5,726 nucleotides of DNA from Nitrospinota bacterium. GTDB lineage: Bacteria > Nitrospinota_A > JADGAW01. Location of the stretch: the NCBI GenBank assembly GCA_015231815.1, contig JADGAW010000149.1, positions 1 to 5,726 of the forward strand, given 5' to 3'. The stretch's first letter is position 1; every line of letters starts with the position of its first letter. Under the pieces are notes generated by a model. It was given only the letters and a program-made list of their open reading frames with translations, was not told the DNA's origin and did no database searches. A program made the position numbers and the translations under genes. Below are positions 1-5,726 of this stretch, one piece after another.

Positions 1-2883
1 CCTCTTAGTGAAATAATTTCAATGCATTTATCTGAACTCTTCTTACCTGAGGACAGAAACAGGTGTGAGAATATTTTTATTGAAGAGATGAAAAGTGACA
101 AGGGTTTTACGTTGAAAGACTTTTATGTTCACCGAAGTAATGGAAAAGGTGTTCCTGTGGATATCAGTGCCAGTGTAACAACCTTTAAGGATAAACGGGT
201 TATTCATTGCATTTTGCATGACATCACAGAACAAAAAAATATGGAGGATGACCTCAGGGAAAGTGAACAAAAACACCGACAGTTGATAGAAAACCTTAGC
301 GAAGACTATTTTTGTTATATTCATGACACGAATGGTACCTTTCAGTATGTGAGTCCTTCTGTAACAAAAATTTTAGGTTATTCCCAGAACGATTTCTTAA
401 ACTATTTCACACAGTTTTATTCCGACCACCCCGCCAATAATTTTGCACGCAAATCAAATGAGTTGTGCAGGCAAGGATACCAACAACCATCCTACGAACT
501 TGAGGTTTTTAGCAAGGATGGTCGTTTTCACTGGTTGGAAATAAGCGAAGTTCCCATTTTTGATGATGATCACAACCCTCTCGCAGTAGAAGGTATAGCT
601 CATGATATTTCTGAACGAAAAGAAGCTGAAAGTGCCTTGAAAAAAGGCGAGGAAAACCTTGCACGGGCACAAAGAATTGCCAAGCTTGGAAGCTGGAGTT
701 GGGACGTTATTTATAACATCCTTGAATGGTCTGAGGAAATTTACCGAATATTTGAAGTTGACCAGAATGAATTTAAAGTAAGCTATGAATCCTTCCTTGA
801 TTTTGTTCATCCTGATGACCGGGAAATGGTGAAGAAAGCTTTTAGCAAAGCGTTAGAGGAAAAAAGCCCATATAGTATTGACCACCGTATAACGTTACTC
901 AATGGAGGAGAAAAAATCGTTCATGAACAGGGGGAAGTAATCTTCTCCGGTGACGGAAATGACTTGAAAATGATTGGTACGATTCAGGACATTACTGAGC
1001 AAAAGACAAATGAAAACGAGCTCTTGCTCTTTCGGAACATGATTAACCAATCAAACGACAGCATCTATGTTGCGGATGCTGAAACCGGAAGATATATTTA
1101 TGTAAATGACGCTTCATGCATAACCCTTGGTTTCTCAAGAGAAGAACTCTTAACCATGAAAGTATGCAACATTGTTGTATCAATTCCTGATGATAATGCA
1201 TGGAAAAAGCATGTAAGAGATATAAAGAAAAAAGGTTTTTTTGTTAGATCAGGAGAAAACAGGAGAAAGAATGGCTCTATTTTTCCGATAGAGGCAAATG
1301 TAAAATCCATTGATTATGGTAAAAAATGCTTCATTATTGCAATTGTCAGGGATATTACAAACAGAAAAAAGGCTGAAAGTGCATTACGGGAAAGTAAGGA
1401 ACGTTACCGGACACTTTTCGAGGAATCCAGAGCGGCAATTTGCATTACTCGAAGTGATGGAAAATTTATTGATGTAAACCATACATTACTGGAAATGCTG
1501 GGCTTTACAAAAAAAGAGCTCATGAAAATACGGGTTATGGATATTTACATGGATGCTAAGGAACGTCGAAAATTTCAGAAAGAAATAGAAATGAGAGGTT
1601 TTTTACGTGATTATAGTTTGGAATTAAAAACAAAAAATGGCTCAGCAAAAGAATGTCTGATTACGTCGGCTCTCAGAAGAAAACCAGGTAACAATAAGTA
1701 TGAATATCAAAGTATTATCCGGGATGTTACTGAAGAGAAAAAGCTTCAGGCACGAATTCAGGAACAGGAAAGAATTGCTGCAGTAGGGCAACTCTCCGCT
1801 GGAATTGCTCACGATTTCAATAATATGCTCATGGGCATCATGGGGTACGCCCAATTAATTCTCAGAAATAAAGAACTTCCCGTAAAGGTTAAAGACCAAA
1901 TCGAAGTAATTCTTCAACAGGGTAACAGGGCATCTGACCTTATTCGACAAATTCTTGATTTCAGTAAGAAAACTGTACTGAGAAAAAGAGCACTGGACTT
2001 TGCGTTGCTGCTTGATGAAACAGTTAAGGTTTTTAAACATACAATTCGAGAGGATATTACTGTTGAGTTGGAAATTGCAAATGGAAAATATGTGGTGAAC
2101 TCAGACCCAACTCAATTACAGCAGGTAATTACCAATCTTTTTGTGAATGCACAGGATGCAATGCCAAAGGGTGGAAAACTAAAAATTAAACTCCTTCACT
2201 ATACTCATCCTCATGAAAAAGAACCTCTGAGTAATATGAAGTCTGGGGATTGGTTAAAATTATCGGTAAGTGATACAGGAATTGGCATTAAAACAGATGA
2301 TCTCTCCCATATTTATGAACCTTTTTTTACGACGAAATCAACCAACAATACAGGGCTTGGATTATCTCAGGTTTATGGAATTATTGGACAGCATGATGGG
2401 CATATTCAGGTAAGCAGTGAGGTTGGCGAAGGTACAACCTTTGATATTTTTATTCCAATAACCAAGGAAGTTGCTGAGGAGAGGAAACAGCCTAAGCCTT
2501 ACAAGCTTCATGAAGGAAAAGGAGAGACGATTCTTATAGTTGAAGATGAAGTAACAGTACTTGATATCATTAATAATCTGCTGGATTCTCTTGGCTATAG
2601 CGTTCTTACTGCAAGCAATGGTAAGGAAGCCTTAAAAACGTTTCATGGTTATAGGGATACGATAGATTTGGTGCTTACTGATGTTGTTATGCCTGAAATG
2701 GGCGGTGTGGAACTCTTTAGGGAGTTACGCATGAAGAGTCCTGATATTAAAGTCGTTATGATGAGTGGTTATCCTCTCGATGATGATGGAAAAAAACTTT
2801 TTTCAGAGGGTATTCATGGTTGGTTGCATAAACCGATGACGTTGGAAAAACTTGCACGGCAACTTCGCAAAGCTTTGGATTAA
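1..2883 (+). CDS. Multi-PAS hybrid sensor histidine kinase, 5'-truncated
   Basis: Sensor kinase expected to autophosphorylate on a histidine and pass phosphate to its own receiver. The frame is open to base 1 and the first Met (22) lies inside a PAS fold, so the true start is upstream. Residues are counted from that Met. The end of one PAS is at about 1-70 (LPEDR, then HDITEQK). Further PAS domains lie at about 81-200, 210-328 (PAS_3-like, HPDDR), 334-450 and 457-573, joined by charged helical linkers. HisKA is at about 584-652, with phospho-accepting H597 in AGIAHDFNN. HATPase_c is at about 693-815: N705 and N709 in the N box, DTGIGI at 751-756, EPFFTTK at 766-772, GLGLS at 778-782. The receiver is at about 835-952, with E841/D842, phospho-acceptor D887, S915 and K937. 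All catalytic motifs are intact. No membrane segment is visible, but one could lie in the missing N terminus. The PAS ligands cannot be read from the sequence. No partner regulator is nearby. Confidence 0.95.
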   Translation, partial: PLSEIISMHLSELFLPEDRNRCENIFIEEMKSDKGFTLKDFYVHRSNGKGVPVDISASVTTFKDKRVIHCILHDITEQKNMEDDLRESEQKHRQLIENLSEDYFCYIHDTNGTFQYVSPSVTKILGYSQNDFLNYFTQFYSDHPANNFARKSNELCRQGYQQPSYELEVFSKDGRFHWLEISEVPIFDDDHNPLAVEGIAHDISERKEAESALKKGEENLARAQRIAKLGSWSWDVIYNILEWSEEIYRIFEVDQNEFKVSYESFLDFVHPDDREMVKKAFSKALEEKSPYSIDHRITLLNGGEKIVHEQGEVIFSGDGNDLKMIGTIQDITEQKTNENELLLFRNMINQSNDSIYVADAETGRYIYVNDASCITLGFSREELLTMKVCNIVVSIPDDNAWKKHVRDIKKKGFFVRSGENRRKNGSIFPIEANVKSIDYGKKCFIIAIVRDITNRKKAESALRESKERYRTLFEESRAAICITRSDGKFIDVNHTLLEMLGFTKKELMKIRVMDIYMDAKERRKFQKEIEMRGFLRDYSLELKTKNGSAKECLITSALRRKPGNNKYEYQSIIRDVTEEKKLQARIQEQERIAAVGQLSAGIAHDFNNMLMGIMGYAQLILRNKELPVKVKDQIEVILQQGNRASDLIRQILDFSKKTVLRKRALDFALLLDETVKVFKHTIREDITVELEIANGKYVVNSDPTQLQQVITNLFVNAQDAMPKGGKLKIKLLHYTHPHEKEPLSNMKSGDWLKLSVSDTGIGIKTDDLSHIYEPFFTTKSTNNTGLGLSQVYGIIGQHDGHIQVSSEVGEGTTFDIFIPITKEVAEERKQPKPYKLHEGKGETILIVEDEVTVLDIINNLLDSLGYSVLTASNGKEALKTFHGYRDTIDLVLTDVVMPEMGGVELFRELRMKSPDIKVVMMSGYPLDDDGKKLFSEGIHGWLHKPMTLEKLARQLRKALD

Positions 2884-2906
2884 ATTAAGGTATGTAGCTA
2901 ATTTTT

Positions 2907-2940
2907 AAGGAGTAACATGTTTTCTTGCAATGTTTATTGA
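2907..2940 (+). promoter_or_regulatory. Possible leader mini-ORF with strong ribosome binding site
   Basis: AAGGAG at 2907-2912 is the best Shine-Dalgarno in the kinase-yjbQ gap. It sits four bases before an ATG at 2917 that opens only seven codons (MFSCNVY) and stops with TGA at 2938-2940. The next base starts another ATG (2941) reading MEKG, whose stop overlaps the yjbQ ATG as ATGA at 2952-2955. This arrangement could couple translation into yjbQ, or it could be a chance site. The peptide has no run of one amino acid that would suggest classical attenuation. Confidence 0.25.
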
Positions 2941-2942
2941 AT

Positions 2943-2951
2943 GGAGAAAGG
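2943..2951 (+). promoter_or_regulatory. yjbQ ribosome binding site
   Basis: GGAG at 2943-2946 lies five bases before the ATG at 2952, within a purine-rich run. It supports the ATG at 2952 over the in-frame TTG at 2925, which would add nine residues that the protein family does not need. Confidence 0.65.
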
Positions 2952-3371
2952 ATGAAAAGTTATCGTAAAGAACTGTGGTTTAACCTTCCAGCGAGAAGAG
3001 GATTTCTTAATATTACTCCGGAAGTGAATCAATGCCTCATTGAAAGCGGAATTATTGAGGGGATGGTTTTAGTTAATGCCATGCACATTACCGCTTCAGT
3101 ATTTATAAATGATGATGAACCCGGACTTCATAAGGATTACGAAAAATGGCTGGAAAAACTTGCCCCCCATGCTCCTATTTCTCAATATAAGCACAATAAT
3201 ACCGGAGAAGATAATGGTGATGCCCATTTAAAAAGACAGGTTATGGGACGGGAGGTTGTTGTTGCCATAACTGATGGACAGCTTGACTTCGGACCTTGGG
3301 AGCAAATTTTCTATGGGGAGTTTGACGGAAAACGCCGGAAGAGGGTATTGGTAAAGATAATTGGAGATTAA
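2952..3371 (+). CDS. yjbQ: YjbQ/UPF0047 family protein, possible secondary thiamine-phosphate synthase
   Basis: A 139-residue protein of the YjbQ (UPF0047) family, matching the usual length of about 130-140. It starts MKSYRKELWF. Family marks visible are H45 in MHITASVF, the acidic patch around D54/E56 (INDDEPG), the D90-A91-H92-L93 block that supplies a second conserved histidine, and the C-terminal TDGQLDFGPWEQIFYGEFDG at about 107-126, which is the family signature region. The E. coli protein has GTWQ where this one has GPWE, and from memory that variant is common in a large subgroup. Some members rescue thiamine-phosphate synthase mutants, so the family carries that name, but the true cellular role is unsettled. 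It is a soluble, probably cytoplasmic protein with no signal peptide or membrane helix. It follows the kinase by 68 bases on the same strand, so co-transcription is possible. A longer TTG start at 2925 was rejected because of the better site at 2943-2954. Confidence 0.92.
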   Translation: MKSYRKELWFNLPARRGFLNITPEVNQCLIESGIIEGMVLVNAMHITASVFINDDEPGLHKDYEKWLEKLAPHAPISQYKHNNTGEDNGDAHLKRQVMGREVVVAITDGQLDFGPWEQIFYGEFDGKRRKRVLVKIIGD

Positions 3372-3385
3372 CTTTTTTGCACTTT

Positions 3386-5305
3386 TTACGTTTGTGAAAA
3401 AAAGGCTGCAATCTCCTGAGAATTCTTTGCGTGGTTTGTTTCTGGAAGGGCATCCAAAAATTTTTTTCCATACCGTTTGGTAAAAACCCGATTGTCAAGA
3501 AGAACAAAAACCCCTCGGTCTTCTTTATGGCGAATTAATCTTCCAAACCCCTGCTTAAGTGCAATAACTGCCATAGGAACCTGATATTCCATAAAAGGGT
3601 TTCCTTTATTGAGATTAATATGGTCGATTCGAGCCGATAAAATTGGGTCGCCGGGTGAAGCAAAGGGTAACTTGTCGATTATCAAACAGGAAAGTGAGTC
3701 TCCGACAACGTCAACTCCTTGCCAAAATGATGAGGTTCCGAACAACACAGAATTCTTTTCCTGAGTAAACCAGCTCATAATTGTTTTATTTTCCACCCCG
3801 GACATTTGTCGGTAAATTTTGTAAGGAATCCTCTCCCTGATATTTTTGTAAACTCCGTTTAAAGCTTTATAACTGGTAAAGAGAACCATTGTCCGTCCTC
3901 CTGCGGCAAGAATTGTGTCGTGGATTTCTTCAGAAATAGCGTTTATAAAGTCACTGCTCGAAGGTTCAGGTAATGATTGGGGAAAGTGATATAAAACCGA
4001 CTTCTTATAATCAAAGGGAGTATCAAGTTGAACAAATGTATCATCATCTGCAAACCCCAGACTTCCCTTCAGAAAATTAAAGTCCTGCTTGCCTGATGAA
4101 AGGGTTGCTGAAGTAAAAACCATGCTTTTAGCGAGGGGGAATACATCCTCCTTCATTGATGAGGAAATATCGATAGGTGAAGCATGAAGGGAAACAAAAT
4201 GCTCCTTGTTCTCTTTCCATGCAACAAAACTGTCTTCAGGGAAGTTCAGGATAAAATCCAAAGCCTTTCCCCTTGTAATAAATCGTTCTGAAATTCTTTT
4301 TAGAGCTTCACTGTCTGTTGAGTTCATTACTTCATTGCTGAGAATTTCTATTTGCCATGAAATCTTTTCGGAAATCGACTGCATTTCTTCTGTTATATCT
4401 TTTTTGTAGAGTCGGATTCTTCCATTTTTAGCATCCTCTTGAAAGAGGGTGAACAAATCTCCAGTTAATAAGGAAATGTGGGTTAACGACTCATTGACTT
4501 TTGTTTCGAGTTTCGGAGTTTCTTTCAGTTCCCTCACAAGTTCGTTCATAAGATCAATAAAAGAACTTCTTGAGATTGTATAGCCAAAATATTCTGTTGC
4601 TATTTCCTCGAGCATATGTGCCTCATCAAAGATAATGGTATCAACTTTTGGAAGAAGAGAGTTATCGCTATTGCTTCTTAATTGAACATCGGCAAAAAAA
4701 AGGTAATGATTGATGATGATAAGATCTGACTGCTGTGCCTGTATTCTGAGTTTTGTTACAAAACAGTCGTTGAAGTAAGTACATTTTCTTCCAAGGCAAA
4801 GGTCGCTTCTTGAATCAACCTCTTTCCAAACCTCTTGGGATAGGTTTTCGCCAAAATCTGCTCTATCCCCTGTTATTGTTTCCTGTCCCCATGCAAAAAT
4901 ATGCTTCAAACTATCGCTCTCAAAAAAAGAACCTGAATGATTGTCTCTGAAGTCAATAAACCTTCTCAGGCAAAGGTAATTATTTCTCCCCTTCATGACC
5001 GTTACGGAATATTCGTGAGGAATAATTTCCTTTAATAAGGGTAAATCCTTGTTCTTTAACTGTTCCTGAAGATTTTTACTCCCAGTGGAAATAATTGCTT
5101 TCTTTTTATTCAGCAGAACTGGAACTAGATAGGCAAGCGTTTTACCTGTTCCTGTTCCGGCTTCAATGATAAGCTTTTTCTCCTTTTTTATTGCATCATA
5201 AACCTCCTGAGCCATGGAAAGTTGCTGAGAGCGGAACTCAAAACTTTTTACATGGGAGGCAAGGACACCATTTAAATCAAAAAAATCGTTGCAGGGATTT
5301 TTCAT
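3386..5305 (-). CDS. dinG: DinG/YoaA-type ATP-dependent DNA helicase with 4Fe-4S cluster
   Basis: A 639-residue superfamily 2 helicase of the XPD/DinG group, which unwinds DNA 5' to 3' and acts in repair and in resolving blocked or structured DNA. Motifs in order: a Q-like motif with R25 and Q27, Walker A EAGTGTGKT at 48-56, iron-sulfur cysteines C112, C170, C175 and C181, DEAH at 227-230, TSATLS at 398-403, motif V in GTSSFWQGVDV at 523-533, and motif VI QGFGRLIR at 585-592. The last three cysteines are spaced C-x4-C-x5-C as in E. coli DinG. The length is nearer YoaA (about 636) than E. coli DinG (about 716), and there is no N-terminal exonuclease domain as in the Firmicute type. The ATG at 5305 is the first start in an open frame reaching back to a stop at 5372-5374. 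Its Shine-Dalgarno is weak. Assignment to DinG versus YoaA is uncertain; the helicase family itself is not. No cas genes are near, so this is not a type IV CRISPR DinG. Confidence 0.95.
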   Translation of the reverse strand: MKNPCNDFFDLNGVLASHVKSFEFRSQQLSMAQEVYDAIKKEKKLIIEAGTGTGKTLAYLVPVLLNKKKAIISTGSKNLQEQLKNKDLPLLKEIIPHEYSVTVMKGRNNYLCLRRFIDFRDNHSGSFFESDSLKHIFAWGQETITGDRADFGENLSQEVWKEVDSRSDLCLGRKCTYFNDCFVTKLRIQAQQSDLIIINHYLFFADVQLRSNSDNSLLPKVDTIIFDEAHMLEEIATEYFGYTISRSSFIDLMNELVRELKETPKLETKVNESLTHISLLTGDLFTLFQEDAKNGRIRLYKKDITEEMQSISEKISWQIEILSNEVMNSTDSEALKRISERFITRGKALDFILNFPEDSFVAWKENKEHFVSLHASPIDISSSMKEDVFPLAKSMVFTSATLSSGKQDFNFLKGSLGFADDDTFVQLDTPFDYKKSVLYHFPQSLPEPSSSDFINAISEEIHDTILAAGGRTMVLFTSYKALNGVYKNIRERIPYKIYRQMSGVENKTIMSWFTQEKNSVLFGTSSFWQGVDVVGDSLSCLIIDKLPFASPGDPILSARIDHINLNKGNPFMEYQVPMAVIALKQGFGRLIRHKEDRGVFVLLDNRVFTKRYGKKFLDALPETNHAKNSQEIAAFFSQT

Positions 5306-5332
5306 TAATTGTTTTGCATTATTTTTAAAAGA

Positions 5333-5338
5333 ATTATA
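5333..5338 (-). promoter_or_regulatory. Candidate -10 box for the helicase gene
   Basis: Read on the minus strand this is a perfect TATAAT. It would start a transcript about 20 bases before the helicase ATG. No good -35 hexamer is found 16-18 bases upstream, and the region is very AT-rich, so a chance match is possible. Confidence 0.4.
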
Positions 5339-5381
5339 TTTTACGGTTTTATTAAAGGAATGAACCTTTTTTTACAAAGAA

Positions 5382-5398
5382 AGTTATTTGCAATAACT
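5382..5398. repeat. Perfect 7-3-7 palindrome, operator candidate
   Basis: AGTTATT, then TGC, then AATAACT: the two seven-base arms are exact reverse complements. The element ends nine bases before the TTGACA at 5408, so its centre lies about 50 bases upstream of the likely cytochrome transcript start, where a dimeric regulator could bind. It is AT-rich, has no T-run after it and follows no gene end, so it does not look like a terminator. It does not match the FNR/CRP half-site pattern. The regulator is unknown. Confidence 0.4.
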
Positions 5399-5407
5399 GA
5401 AAATATC

Positions 5408-5435
5408 TTGACATTAACTCTGGCAATATGATAAA
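5408..5435 (+). promoter_or_regulatory. Candidate sigma70-type promoter for the cytochrome gene
   Basis: A perfect TTGACA at 5408-5413 is followed, after 16 bases, by GATAAA at 5430-5435, which matches TATAAT in four of six positions. A transcript starting near 5442 would carry an untranslated leader of about 50 bases, AT-rich and without an obvious stable fold, before the ATG at 5493. Confidence 0.5.
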
Positions 5436-5480
5436 TTTTGAACTTCATTTTTGTCTTTATATATTTATTAATCTTTTTTT

Positions 5481-5486
5481 GAGAGG
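5481..5486 (+). promoter_or_regulatory. Cytochrome gene ribosome binding site
   Basis: GAGAGG lies six bases before the ATG at 5493 in an otherwise T-rich stretch, and it supports that start codon. Confidence 0.6.
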
Positions 5487-5492
5487 TCTTTT

Positions 5493-5726
5493 ATGGTTCG
5501 CAATGCTGCTTTTATAGTCTCATTTGCTCTTATAGCGACTGTTTTTTCGTTCAAGAGTGATGCCTTAATTGGCAACGGTTATGCTGAGGATGCAAAATAT
5601 ATCGGTAAGGAAGGGTGTCGGGAATGTCACACCAAACTTTTTAAGTCTTATGAAGCTACAAAGAGAAAAGGTGTTGATCGACCAAGAAGACTTCCCCACT
5701 CTACCAACATGCTTGCTGAAATGAGC
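5493..5726 (+). CDS. Exported c-type cytochrome, 3'-truncated
   Basis: The first 78 codons of a gene that is open at the right edge. Residues 1-31 look like a Sec signal peptide: MVRN, a hydrophobic core at about 5-20 (AAFIVSFALIATVFSF), then polar residues, with cleavage likely after A31 (GYA before ED) or A24. A covalent haem c site CRECH sits at residues 42-46 (bases 5616-5630), in the context YIGKEGCRECH. This resembles the first haem site of multihaem cytochromes of the c554 / cytochrome_c family, where a Y-[IV]-G-x-x-x-C opening is common. The mature protein should be periplasmic and carry electrons. No second CXXCH occurs in the 32 residues that remain. The stretch after the haem is basic (KRKGVDRPRR), then HSTNML. 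The number of haems and the redox partner cannot be told from this fragment. The gene faces away from the helicase and has its own candidate promoter. Confidence 0.85.
   Translation, partial: MVRNAAFIVSFALIATVFSFKSDALIGNGYAEDAKYIGKEGCRECHTKLFKSYEATKRKGVDRPRRLPHSTNMLAEMS

Noticed and set aside
22..24. ATG at 22 as the kinase start
   Set aside because: The frame stays open to base 1 and the Met lies in the middle of a PAS fold just before the LPEDR segment, so it is internal.
2875..2902. TTGGAT and GCTAAT as a promoter for yjbQ
   Set aside because: The hexamers match consensus at only three and four of six positions and lie in AT-rich DNA, so this is no better than chance.
2925..2951. Longer yjbQ start at the TTG codon
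   Set aside because: It has no well-placed Shine-Dalgarno and adds nine residues before the family's normal beginning, while the ATG at 2952 has GGAG at the right distance.
4206..4409. Open frame of 67 codons on the plus strand inside the helicase gene
   Set aside because: It lies wholly antisense to a well-conserved coding region, and its translation shows no recognisable domain.
3386..5305. CRISPR-associated DinG (type IV)
   Set aside because: There are no cas genes or repeats nearby, and the protein has the full set of iron-sulfur cysteines and the length of a housekeeping DinG/YoaA helicase.
5354..5373. AAAGG / CCTTT hairpin followed by seven T residues, terminator-like
   Set aside because: The stem is only five base pairs and no plus-strand gene ends before it, because the helicase reads the other way. 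It more likely reflects AT-rich promoter DNA.

Overview
The window holds two complete genes and two partial ones from a low-GC bacterium, roughly 40% G+C by eye. In order they are: the 3' part of a large PAS-rich hybrid histidine kinase (+), a small YjbQ/UPF0047 protein (+), a DinG/YoaA-type iron-sulfur DNA helicase (-), and the 5' end of an exported c-type cytochrome (+) that runs off the right edge. A periplasmic cytochrome with a Sec-type signal and a multi-PAS kinase fit a respiring, probably anaerobic or facultative Gram-negative such as a deltaproteobacterium, a nitrospirote or an anammox-type planctomycete. That placement is inference; nothing here fixes the taxon.

Layout. Bases 1-2883 are one reading frame with no stop back to the left edge, so the kinase starts outside the window. 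A 68-base gap follows, holding a strong Shine-Dalgarno followed by a seven-codon mini-ORF, and then yjbQ at 2952-3371. yjbQ and the helicase (3386-5305, minus) converge with only 14 bases between them and no convincing terminator. Bases 5306-5492 are an AT-rich divergent promoter region. It holds a perfect TATAAT hexamer facing the helicase, a perfect TTGACA facing the cytochrome, and a 7-3-7 palindrome just upstream of that TTGACA. The cytochrome begins at 5493.

How the genes relate. The kinase looks like a soluble or N-terminally anchored sensor with a PAS array, a HisKA/HATPase core and a C-terminal receiver. No DNA-binding response regulator is present in the window to take its phosphate. 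The YjbQ protein has at most a weakly documented thiamine-phosphate synthase activity. The helicase is a genome-maintenance enzyme. The four genes do not form an obvious pathway, and the layout looks like ordinary chromosome. I see no tRNA, rRNA, CRISPR array, insertion sequence, integrase or attachment site, and no clear sign of a new multi-gene system. The most useful leads are small: the operator-like palindrome at the cytochrome promoter and the mini-ORF in front of yjbQ.
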